In this document: piece by piece, positions 1 to 5,510 of the stretch
Numbering within the stretch: the first letter of the stretch is position 1
Layout: every line of letters starts with the position of its first letter
From: Deltaproteobacteria bacterium
GTDB lineage: Bacteria > Desulfobacterota > Desulfobaccia > Desulfobaccales > 0-14-0-80-60-11
Reading direction: 5' to 3'
DNA length: 6,633 nt
Assembly: GCA_019308625.1 (NCBI GenBank)
Contig: JAFDHU010000082.1
Coordinates: 1 to 6,633, forward strand
Position numbers and translations under genes: made by a program
Notes under the pieces: generated by a model
What the model saw: the letters and a program-made list of their open reading frames with translations, nothing else
Told to the model about the DNA's origin: nothing
Database searches by the model: none

Positions 1-1257
1 GGCTTTGGTGAGCAAGGTCTGGGCGTCAATCACCTCGGTGGCCGTGCCCACCTGCTCCCGGTAGCGTTCCTGGTTGAGCCGGAGGTTTTCCTCGCCCTGG
101 GCCACGGCCTTTTTCGTCACCCGGATGCGCTCCGCGGTTTCCTTCAGGCCCAGATAGGCATTCTGTACCTCCAGCCGGATTTGCTCGGCCAGATCCTGCT
201 TTTTGAGGTGAAGCTGCTCCAGGCGCTGGCGGGCCTGCCTCACCTGGGCCCGGGTGTCAAACCCGGAAAACAGGCTCCATTGCAGACCGAAGATGGCGTA
301 ATATTGGTGGTCGTGAACCCAGGAGTCATTCTGCTGGAAGGTGTGGCCGGCCTGGACAAACACCCGGGGCAGATAACCGGCCTTGGCCTGGTTGACGAGC
401 TTTTTGCCCTGTTCTATGCGCTTTTCGGTGGCCTTGAGGTCGCTCCGCCGCTTCAGGGCCGTTTCTGCGGCTTCCTCCAGGTCCAGGGCCGGAGCCACCA
501 GTTGATTTTCCTCCTCCAGGAGGATGTCCGTGGGCACGGGCAGGCCCATGAGCTTGTTGAGGGCGGCCTTGAGGTTGATGACATCGTTTTTGGCAGTCAC
601 TAGGCGCTGCTCGGCGTCGGCCAGGGCCACCTCGGCCTGGAGCACGTCATTGTAGGTGGTCACCCCGAACTCATAAAGGTTGCGGGCATCCCGCAGGTGC
701 TCCTTGAGTTGCCTCACCTCCTGCTCGGCCACGATGACCAGCTTCTGGGCCCGGAGCACCTGGAAATATCCCTGACAGACCCGGAGAAAAATGTTGTCCC
801 GGACTTGGGCGGTGTCCAGGCGGGTGGCAGACTTTCCCAGCACCGCGGCCTGATATCGGGAGATGGTGGCCAGATCAAAGATGGTTTGCTCCACCGCCAG
901 GCGGGAGCCCCAAAAATTGCGGTTGGTCATGGGAAAGGCGGCGGTGACCCGGGGAGCGGGACCGATGGGCGTCTGCAGGCCCCTGATCTTTACCTTGATA
1001 GGGTCATCATAAATGGTATGGCTGACCTCAGCCCGGATATGGGGCAGATACCCGGACTTGGCCCGAACCACCTCCTCCCCGGCGATGAGCTCCTCCACCC
1101 GGCTGATACGCAGGGCTGGGTTGGCCTTCCAGGCCAAGCGCAGGGCCTCCTTCAGATTGATTTTCCGGGGTGCCTTGGCGGCCCCGGCCATGTCCCAGAC
1201 CGACCCCCAGAGGAACAAAACCATGATTGCGACAACTTTCAGCTTTGCGATCTTCAT
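1..1257 (-). CDS. TolC-family outer membrane efflux protein, 3' end outside the window
   Basis: The reading frame is open from the ATG at 1257 to the left edge, giving 419 residues without the C-terminus. TolC-type proteins form trimeric outer-membrane/periplasmic channels for type I secretion or for RND/ABC efflux. Residues 1-27 form a Sec signal peptide: KIAKLK, a hydrophobic core (VVAIMVLFLWGSV), then a likely cut near AGA-AK. Mature repeat 1 begins with INLKEALRLAWKANPALR, the usual OEP opening, and includes a long helical stretch with YEFGVVTTYNDVLQAEVALADAEQRL. Repeat 2 (about residue 258 on) has a matching helix-strand-helix pattern, including YAIFGLQWSLFSGF and ENLRLNQERYREQVGTATEVIDAQ. 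Only a few tens of residues should be missing. The start has a good SD (GAGGGG, 1266-1271, 8 nt away) and shares one base with the tetR stop (TGATG), suggesting translational coupling. Adaptor and pump genes would be expected further left. The family call is firm; the exported substrate is unknown. Confidence 0.93.
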   Translation of the reverse strand, partial: MKIAKLKVVAIMVLFLWGSVWDMAGAAKAPRKINLKEALRLAWKANPALRISRVEELIAGEEVVRAKSGYLPHIRAEVSHTIYDDPIKVKIRGLQTPIGPAPRVTAAFPMTNRNFWGSRLAVEQTIFDLATISRYQAAVLGKSATRLDTAQVRDNIFLRVCQGYFQVLRAQKLVIVAEQEVRQLKEHLRDARNLYEFGVTTYNDVLQAEVALADAEQRLVTAKNDVINLKAALNKLMGLPVPTDILLEEENQLVAPALDLEEAAETALKRRSDLKATEKRIEQGKKLVNQAKAGYLPRVFVQAGHTFQQNDSWVHDHQYYAIFGLQWSLFSGFDTRAQVRQARQRLEQLHLKKQDLAEQIRLEVQNAYLGLKETAERIRVTKKAVAQGEENLRLNQERYREQVGTATEVIDAQTLLTKA

Positions 1258-1904
1258 CAGGAACGCCCCTCATACTCTTGGGGTTTACGGGTGAATCCCG
1301 TCAGGGCAAACCGGATAAGCAGGGGCAAGGCTTCTTTGATGGCCTTCTTCCGACCTTGCGACAGGTGATAGAATCCCACCGCCCGGACCAAGCCTCGAAG
1401 CATGTAGGTGAGCAGCCGGGGATCCGCCGGAATGAACTGCCCCTGTTCAATGCCTTCGGCAAAGCAGCGAGAAATGAGGCCCAGGATGCGCTCCTCCAGT
1501 TCCTGGATGTAGCCGAAGCGTCCCCGGCCGCGGCGTTGCAGCCAGCGGTAGAAATCCCGCAGGTAAATGGGAAACAGGACCTGCTCCCGCTCCAGATACT
1601 CCAGAAGCAGGGTAAGCACCCGCACCAGTTTCTCCGGCGGGGGCAAGGGCGCGGCCGCAATGTCTTCCAGGTTCCGGAGGAGGTTTTCCCCCACCTGGGA
1701 CATCAAAGCGTGGAGCAGGTCTTCTTTGCTCTGGAAATAAAGATAGATGGTGCCTTTGGCGATGCCCGCGGCATGGGCGATTTCGTCCATGGTGGCGGAC
1801 TCCACCCCCCGGCACTCCATCACTTCCCGGGCGGCGGCCAGAATTTCCCGGGTGCGGAAGGCCGTCACCACTTCCTTTTTGGTGGGCTTGGGCTTGAAGG
1901 CCAT
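1257..1904 (-). CDS. TetR/AcrR-family transcriptional repressor of the efflux operon
   Basis: This 215-residue protein has the normal length for a TetR dimer. The N-terminal DNA-binding domain spans about residues 17-63. Its helix-turn-helix is unmistakable: ATMDEIAHAAGIAKGTIYLY followed by FQSKEDLL (37-64), preceded by the helix REILAAAREVMECRGV. The C-terminal part (about 85-210) is a helical ligand-binding and dimerisation domain with little specific signature; FPIYLRDFYRWLQ and RGLVRAVGFYHLSQG are typical of AcrR-like regulators. The ATG at 1904 lacks a clear SD (only TTAAAG just before it), but it sits correctly ahead of the HTH domain. The gene is first in an operon with the TolC gene. 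The two palindromes just upstream are its likely operators, so I infer autorepression relieved by a small hydrophobic or toxic ligand. The ligand cannot be told from the sequence. Confidence 0.95.
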   Translation of the reverse strand: MAFKPKPTKKEVVTAFRTREILAAAREVMECRGVESATMDEIAHAAGIAKGTIYLYFQSKEDLLHALMSQVGENLLRNLEDIAAAPLPPPEKLVRVLTLLLEYLEREQVLFPIYLRDFYRWLQRRGRGRFGYIQELEERILGLISRCFAEGIEQGQFIPADPRLLTYMLRGLVRAVGFYHLSQGRKKAIKEALPLLIRFALTGFTRKPQEYEGRS

Positions 1905-1910
1905 CTTTAA

Positions 1911-1924
1911 TGACTTTTAAGTCA
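1911..1924. promoter_or_regulatory. Operator palindrome 1 for the TetR repressor
   Basis: TGACTTTTAAGTCA has 6-bp arms (TGACTT/AAGTCA) around a 2-bp centre. It starts 7 bp upstream of the tetR start codon, downstream of the predicted transcription start. A bound repressor here would block early elongation and would also cover the weak ribosome-binding region. Assignment to the adjacent TetR protein is inferred from location and symmetry. Confidence 0.7.
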
Positions 1925-1930
1925 GAAAAA

Positions 1931-1944
1931 TGACTGGTAAGTCA
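1931..1944. promoter_or_regulatory. Operator palindrome 2 for the TetR repressor
   Basis: TGACTGGTAAGTCA has 5-bp arms (TGACT/AGTCA) around GGTA. It is a near copy of palindrome 1: AATGACT..TAAGTCA is shared at 1909-1924 and 1929-1944 with only two differences. The 20-bp centre spacing is about two helical turns, so two dimers would bind the same DNA face. It overlaps the -10 hexamer and the inferred start site of the tetR promoter. Confidence 0.7.
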
Positions 1945-1970
1945 ATACGGCAAATTCAGGACTTTGTCAA
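1942..1970 (-). promoter_or_regulatory. Sigma-70-type promoter for tetR-tolC
   Basis: On the minus strand a perfect -35 TTGACA (1965-1970) is followed, after 17 bp, by TATTGA (1942-1947) as the -10, which matches the consensus only in its first three bases. Transcription would start near 1935, inside operator 2. The good -35, ideal spacing and overlap with the operators support it; the poor -10 lowers certainty. Confidence 0.5.
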
Positions 1971-2023
1971 GAAAAACTTGCAAAAGGGAGGGCCGCCTAG
2001 TCAAAATAACAGACAGACAACCG

Positions 2024-2083
2024 CCACCCGTCGGCGGGGGGCGGCCAGCCCGGAGGGGCTGGACCGCCTCATGCCGACGGTGG
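2024..2083 (+). promoter_or_regulatory. Structured 5' leader (long imperfect hairpin) of the DUF362 gene
   Basis: Two nested stems can form in the transcript. The inner one pairs 2038-2051 with 2056-2070 (core CCAGCCC/GGGCTGG, loop GGAG, one bulged A at 2063, one G-U pair). The outer one pairs 2024-2034 with 2074-2083 (CGTCGG with CCGACG as core, then CCA/TGG past a bulged C). The outer stem ends 2 nt before the purine-rich ribosome-binding site at 2086. There is no U-tract, so it does not look like an intrinsic terminator. A role in translation control or mRNA stability is only inferred. The rest of this 192-nt divergent intergenic region shows no clear plus-strand promoter; TTGCAA (1978-1983) with CAAAAT (2002-2007) is a poor candidate. 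Confidence 0.45.
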
Positions 2084-2085
2084 TT

Positions 2086-2095
2086 GGGGAGGAGG
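2086..2095 (+). promoter_or_regulatory. Ribosome-binding site of the DUF362 gene
   Basis: The run GGGGAGGAGG lies immediately upstream of the ATG at 2097 and contains two overlapping SD-like cores. GGGGAGG leaves 4 nt to the start codon. It fixes this ATG as the start, which also places the twin-arginine motif at the very N-terminus. Confidence 0.75.
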
Positions 2096-2096
2096 C

Positions 2097-3011
2097 ATGG
2101 ACCGAAGGGAGTTTTTGAAGAAAGTGGCAGCCCTGGGTTTGGCCGCCGGGGCCGGCCGCTGGCTGGTGATGCCCGAGGAACTGTGGGCCATGGCCCCCAT
2201 AGACAAGCCCCAGGCCCTTATTGCCCAAGCCCAGGGGAGCAACTGGGCCCAAATCACCGGGGAAGTCGTCCAGAAACTGGGAGGCATGAAGAAGTTCGTG
2301 CATCCGGGCGAAACCGTGGTGGTCAAACCCAACATAGCCTGGGACCGGACCCCGGAGCTGGGCGCCAACGCCCATCCCGTCGTGGTGCGGCAGGTGGTGG
2401 AGCTGTGCCTGGAGGCCGGCGCCAAAGAGGTCAAGGTCCTGGACCATACCTGTGATGACCCCCGCAAGTCCTATATCAGCAGCGGCATCAAACCCACGGT
2501 GGAGGCCATCAAGGACCCTCGGGTCAAGGTGGAGTTCGTGGATGAGCGGCGCTTTGTGGAGGTCAGGACTGAAAGGGCCAGATCCCTGAAAAAATGGTAC
2601 TACTACAAGGACATCCTGGAGGCCGACCGATTTATCAACATCCCGGTGGCCAAGCACCACAGCGAGGCCCGGCTGACCATGTGCCTGAAGAACATGATGG
2701 GGGCCATCGGCGGCTGGCGGGGCCGCTGCCACGTGGGGCTGCACCAGAACATCGCCGACATGAATCTGGTGCTCAGGCCGGACCTGCACATCTTGGACTG
2801 CACCCGCATCCTGCTCCGGAACGGCCCCTCCGGCGGCCGCCTGGAGGACGTGGAGGTGAGAAACCTGGTGCTGGCTGGCCCCGATCCGGTGGCCCTGGAT
2901 GCCTTCGGGGCCACTCTCTTCGGCCTCCAGCCCGGGGACATTGGTTACATCACTAAGGCCTATGAATTAAACCGGGGGGAAATGGACCTGAAAAAAATCA
3001 AATTCCTCTAA
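2097..3011 (+). CDS. Tat-exported DUF362 domain protein
   Basis: This 304-residue protein begins MDRREFLKKVAALGLAAGAG, a compact twin-arginine signal (RREFLK, then a short Ala/Gly/Leu core), so it is probably exported folded, perhaps with a cofactor. The rest matches DUF362: VVVKPNIAW (73-82), a Rossmann-like stretch VELCLEAGAKEVKVLDHTCD (101-120), the signature AKHHSEARLTMCLKNMMGAIGG (185-206, key residues K186, H187, K198, N199 and G202), and AGPDPVALDAFGA (260-272) near the end. Five cysteines (104, 119, 196, 211, 235) do not form a ferredoxin motif. The biochemical function of DUF362 is not established. Members often occur beside or fused to 4Fe-4S ferredoxin domains, and here a polyferredoxin gene follows 170 nt downstream on the same strand. 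I infer a periplasmic redox or cofactor-linked role. The export signal could instead act as an anchor, since no clear signal peptidase site is visible. Confidence 0.92.
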   Translation: MDRREFLKKVAALGLAAGAGRWLVMPEELWAMAPIDKPQALIAQAQGSNWAQITGEVVQKLGGMKKFVHPGETVVVKPNIAWDRTPELGANAHPVVVRQVVELCLEAGAKEVKVLDHTCDDPRKSYISSGIKPTVEAIKDPRVKVEFVDERRFVEVRTERARSLKKWYYYKDILEADRFINIPVAKHHSEARLTMCLKNMMGAIGGWRGRCHVGLHQNIADMNLVLRPDLHILDCTRILLRNGPSGGRLEDVEVRNLVLAGPDPVALDAFGATLFGLQPGDIGYITKAYELNRGEMDLKKIKFL

Positions 3012-3029
3012 AACACGACAACTCTCCTA

Positions 3030-3044
3030 CCCCTCGTTGAGGGG
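3030..3044. repeat. Small GC hairpin after the DUF362 gene
   Basis: CCCCTC-GTT-GAGGGG is a perfect 6-bp stem with a 3-nt loop, starting 19 nt after the stop codon. It has no U-tract after it. It may be part of the same dispersed GC-rich repeat as the larger stem at 3063-3105. Confidence 0.4.
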
Positions 3045-3062
3045 GCGGTGGAAAGTGGTCCA

Positions 3063-3105
3063 AGGGAGAGGGGGCAGGGGTTGCAGACCCCTGCCCCCTC
3101 TCCCT
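3063..3105. repeat. Perfect 19-bp inverted repeat (REP-like or terminator-like)
   Basis: The left arm AGGGAGAGGGGGCAGGGGT (3063-3081) and the right arm at 3087-3105 are exact reverse complements around a 5-nt loop (TGCAG). The pyrimidine run continues after the stem (CACCCTCTCCCCC). No U-tract follows on either strand, so it is not a classic intrinsic terminator. Its composition resembles dispersed intergenic palindromes of GC-rich genomes. It could still slow transcription or block 3' exonucleases between the DUF362 and polyferredoxin genes. Confidence 0.75.
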
Positions 3106-3138
3106 CACCCTCTCCCCCAACCCCGCAAGTATATTTGC

Positions 3139-3166
3139 CGAAATCGGGGCTGGGGCCCTGATTTCG
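3139..3166. promoter_or_regulatory. 12-bp hairpin in the leader of the polyferredoxin gene
   Basis: CGAAATCGGGGC (3139-3150) pairs fully with GCCCTGATTTCG (3155-3166), with one G-U pair and a TGGG loop. It ends 15 nt before the ATG at 3182, in the place where a ribosome-binding site would be expected; no SD-like sequence is visible there. TATATT at 3130-3135 resembles a -10 box but lacks a matching -35. A control role is inferred only. Confidence 0.5.
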
Positions 3167-3181
3167 CCTTATTGGCGTGTT

Positions 3182-4840
3182 ATGGCGGCAGCGGGTTTTT
3201 CCATATCGTCTGCAACCTGGGTGCGGCTGCGCCGGGGCACCCAGATTTTCTTTTTTCTGCTGTTTGTTTGGCTTTTTCTGAAGGCCGAATACCACGGCCA
3301 GGATTTTCTGGCCTGGCCGGTGGATCTGTTTTTTCGTTTTGATCCTCTGATTCTGGCGGCCCATCTGCTGACCCGGAGCCCTGTGGTGGCCGGTCTGTGG
3401 TGGGCCTTGGTGTTTGTGGCTTTAACCTTTATTCTGGGCCGTTTTTTCTGCGGCTGGGTGTGTCCCCTGGGAACCGCCCTGGACGGCTGCCGCCGGCTGC
3501 TGTTTGCCTCCCGGCCGGATAGGGGCGTGGCGGCGCGCTGGCGCCGGGCCAAATACTATATTCTCTTCGGTCTCCTGGCCGCGGCGCCTTTTTCCCTGAA
3601 CCTGGTAGGTCTGTTGGATCCCCTCTCCCTGCTGTACCGTACCCTGGCCATCGTCTTTTATCCGGCCTTCGGCTACGGGGTGGAGAAGGCTGGCCTGGTC
3701 CTCTACCGACTGGGCCCACCCATAACCTACCTCAGCGAGCCCATGTACCGGTTTATCAAGGCCACGGTGCTGCCTTTCCGTGTGCTGGTCTATCTGTTGC
3801 CTGTTTTCACCTTTGTGCTGTTTGCCCTGATAGTGGCGGCAGAACGGGTGGACCAGCGGTTCTGGTGCCGGGCCCTGTGTCCTTTGGGGGCCCTCTACGG
3901 CCTCATGGCCCGGTTCTCCCTCCTGAGGCGGAGCCCCTATGCCCTGTGTCCTGATTGCGGCGATTGCGCGGAGTTGTGCAAGATGGCGGCTTTCGGGGAG
4001 GGGGGCCTGAGGCCTGCGGCCCCCGCCCCCTCTCCCCCCAGCCCGGCAGGGGATGGAGAGAAAGGTGTAGAGGGAGGGCAGGAGGCTGGGCTCCCTGGCC
4101 CCCACCCTCAAGCCAAACATAACACCTCGGAATGCCAGCTTTGTCTCCGCTGCCTGGCTGAGTGCGAGCAGGGGAGGGTAAGCTTTACCTTCCGGGCCAA
4201 GGCGGGACGGGCGCCTCTGGATTTAGGCCGGCGGCAGGTGGTGACCTCTCTGGTCGCCGGCGTGGCGTTGGTTCCCCTGGTGCGTCTGGGGTCCCTGGCC
4301 CGGCGGCCCGAGGAGTATCTCATCCGGCCTCCAGGGGCCCAAGATGAAGCGGAGCTGCTGTCCCGCTGCATCCGCTGCGGCCAGTGCCTGAAGGTCTGTC
4401 TTACCAACGCTCTGCAGCCGGTACTGTGGGAGGCCGGCCTGGAGGGGCTCTATACCCCCCGGCTGGTGCCCCGCATGGGCTACTGCGACTATTCCTGCAC
4501 CCTGTGCGGCCAGGTCTGCCCTACGGGGGCCATCCCCCGGCTTAGTCTGGCAGAAAAACAGACCGTGGTCCTGGGCACCGCCACCATCGACCGCAGCCGC
4601 TGCATCCCTTATAGCGAAGGCACTGACTGCCTGGTGTGCGAGGAGCACTGTCCGGTGGCTCCCAAGGCCATCACCTTTAATGTGGCGGAAGTACTCAACA
4701 CCCGGGGGGATAAAATGCCGGTGAAGCTGCCGGTGGTGCATCCGGAGCGCTGCATCGGCTGCGGCCACTGCGAATACGTCTGCCCGGTAGGCGGCGCCGC
4801 GGCCATCCGGGTGAAGCGGTCTCTTAGAGTGGAAATTTAA
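3182..4840 (+). CDS. NapH-NapG/MauM-like fusion: membrane polyferredoxin with six 4Fe-4S motifs
   Basis: This 552-residue protein has two halves. Residues 1-330 are NapH-like. Hydrophobic segments lie near 20-34, 68-88, 125-160 (one or two spans) and 197-219. The paired motifs CGWVCPLG (C90, C94) and CRALCPLG (C229, C233) follow membrane segments, and two CxxCxxCxxxC ferredoxin motifs follow (C256-C266, C318-C328). Residues 349-552 are NapG/MauM-like. A twin-arginine-hydrophobic segment (GRRQVVTSLVAGVALVPL, 349-366) precedes four cluster motifs: C396-C406, C435-C446 (first spacing x3), C474-C490 (first spacing x8, as in NapG) and C524-C534. NapH and NapG normally are separate proteins passing electrons from quinol to a periplasmic oxidoreductase. 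I infer that this single chain carries electrons across the membrane, with its C-terminal domain outside. No oxidoreductase partner is adjacent except the DUF362 protein. The start lacks an SD; GTG at 3221 (V14) is an alternative. A Pro/Gly-rich linker (about 272-312) separates the first two clusters. Confidence 0.93.
   Translation: MAAAGFSISSATWVRLRRGTQIFFFLLFVWLFLKAEYHGQDFLAWPVDLFFRFDPLILAAHLLTRSPVVAGLWWALVFVALTFILGRFFCGWVCPLGTALDGCRRLLFASRPDRGVAARWRRAKYYILFGLLAAAPFSLNLVGLLDPLSLLYRTLAIVFYPAFGYGVEKAGLVLYRLGPPITYLSEPMYRFIKATVLPFRVLVYLLPVFTFVLFALIVAAERVDQRFWCRALCPLGALYGLMARFSLLRRSPYALCPDCGDCAELCKMAAFGEGGLRPAAPAPSPPSPAGDGEKGVEGGQEAGLPGPHPQAKHNTSECQLCLRCLAECEQGRVSFTFRAKAGRAPLDLGRRQVVTSLVAGVALVPLVRLGSLARRPEEYLIRPPGAQDEAELLSRCIRCGQCLKVCLTNALQPVLWEAGLEGLYTPRLVPRMGYCDYSCTLCGQVCPTGAIPRLSLAEKQTVVLGTATIDRSRCIPYSEGTDCLVCEEHCPVAPKAITFNVAEVLNTRGDKMPVKLPVVHPERCIGCGHCEYVCPVGGAAAIRVKRSLRVEI
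3995..4117 (+). repeat. Low-complexity palindromic insert inside the polyferredoxin gene
   Basis: This in-frame stretch encodes residues 272-312, a Gly/Pro/Glu-rich linker (for example APAPSPPSPAGDGEKG) with no fold signature between the first two 4Fe-4S motifs. Its DNA contains an imperfect hairpin: 4030-4039 (CTCTCCCCCC) pairs with GGGG at 4049-4052 and GGAGAG at 4055-4060, with a 2-nt bulge. It shares the 12-mer GCCCCCTCTCCC with the intergenic palindrome at 3063-3105. It looks like a repeat element tolerated as an interdomain linker; that origin is inference. Confidence 0.5.
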
Positions 4841-4907
4841 AAGAAAGGGGCAGAGGTGCCTGCGGTCCCCGGCTTTGCCTCGGGTTCTTGCAGTGGCCTC
4901 AAATTAA

Positions 4908-5372
4908 ATGGAGAAGCCCATTAAACGTCATTATCCCGGACAGCCCCTGGTGGGGGTGGGGGCGGTGATTTTCCGGGGCGAAGAGGTCCTCTTGGTGCGG
5001 CGGGGGCAGGAACCGGCCAAAGGCGTCTGGAGCCTGCCCGGCGGCCTGGTGGAGGTAGGCGAATCCCTGGAGGCGGCCCTTTTGCGGGAAGTCCGGGAGG
5101 AAACCGGCCTGAGCGTGGCCATCCTGGGCATCACCGCGGTACTGGATCGCATTTACCGGGACCCCGACGGCCGGATCCCCTATCATTACGTTCTCATTGA
5201 CTTTGCTTGTGAATATGTGACCGGAGAACTGCAGCCTAGCTCCGACATTGATGCTGCCCGGTTTGTGACTGCTGTAGAGCTGGAAGATGCGGGCCTGCCG
5301 GAGTATACCGCCAGGGTGATTCAGCGGGCCTGGGAGCAGCGGCGCCAAGGTACCTTTCTGACCCTCCTGTAG
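4908..5372 (+). CDS. Nudix hydrolase (MutT/ADP-ribose pyrophosphatase-like)
   Basis: This 154-residue single-domain protein has a complete Nudix box, Gx5Ex7REUxEExGU: G46, E52, R60, E61, E64, E65 and G67, inside GLVEVGESLEAALLREVREE and then TGL. The preceding strand-loop VGVGAVIFRGEEVLLVRRG and WSLPGG (41-46) are standard for the fold. The family hydrolyses nucleoside diphosphates linked to another group, using metal ions held by the box glutamates, in the cytoplasm. The layout resembles ADP-ribose or general housecleaning Nudix enzymes, but the substrate cannot be assigned. The ATG at 4908 follows an AT-rich stretch without a clear SD. It is kept because the protein then begins at the usual distance from the first beta strand. 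The gene lies 67 nt after the polyferredoxin gene and could be cotranscribed with it; no functional link is evident. Confidence 0.95.
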   Translation: MEKPIKRHYPGQPLVGVGAVIFRGEEVLLVRRGQEPAKGVWSLPGGLVEVGESLEAALLREVREETGLSVAILGITAVLDRIYRDPDGRIPYHYVLIDFACEYVTGELQPSSDIDAARFVTAVELEDAGLPEYTARVIQRAWEQRRQGTFLTLL

Positions 5373-5384
5373 AGGATAAACTCG

Positions 5385-5413
5385 CCGGCTTTACTTTCAG
5401 AGCCCCGGTTTTT
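5385..5413 (+). terminator. Possible weak intrinsic terminator after the Nudix gene
   Basis: CCGGCT (5385-5390) can pair with AGCC (5401-5404) and, past a 2-nt bulge, GG (5407-5408), directly followed by TTTTT (5409-5413). The stem is short and the loop is 10 nt, so this is a weak candidate. The remaining convergent gap to 5510 shows only an imperfect inverted repeat (AGCAA-GGC at about 5443, GCC and TTGCT downstream) and no clear terminator for the opposing gene. Confidence 0.3.
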
Positions 5414-5510
5414 ATCTGAGCCCCAAAGGCTGACTGTTACGTAGCAAGGCTGTGGTATTGCCTGCGATTTGCTATGGTTTATCTTTAGGGTTTCCCGACC
5501 GGCATGAGAA

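Noticed and set aside
697..1368. Long plus-strand open frame opposite the TolC gene
   Set aside because: Its translation is low-complexity Gly/Pro/Leu with no family features. The minus strand encodes a clear TolC protein with a signal peptide, so this is a shadow of GC-rich coding DNA.
1227..1910. Plus-strand open frame opposite tetR
   Set aside because: It mirrors the repressor gene almost exactly and encodes no recognisable domain; the HTH protein on the minus strand is decisive.
2001..2789. Minus-strand open frame across the DUF362 gene
   Set aside because: It is His/Gly/Pro-rich without motifs, while the plus strand carries a strong SD, a Tat signal and the DUF362 signatures.
3063..3105. 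Intrinsic terminator for the DUF362 gene
   Set aside because: The stem is very strong, but there is no T-run on either side on either strand, so it is listed as a repeat instead.
3422..4120. Minus-strand open frame across the polyferredoxin gene
   Set aside because: It has no domain signature and runs antisense to membrane segments and cysteine motifs with clear constraint; an antisense shadow.
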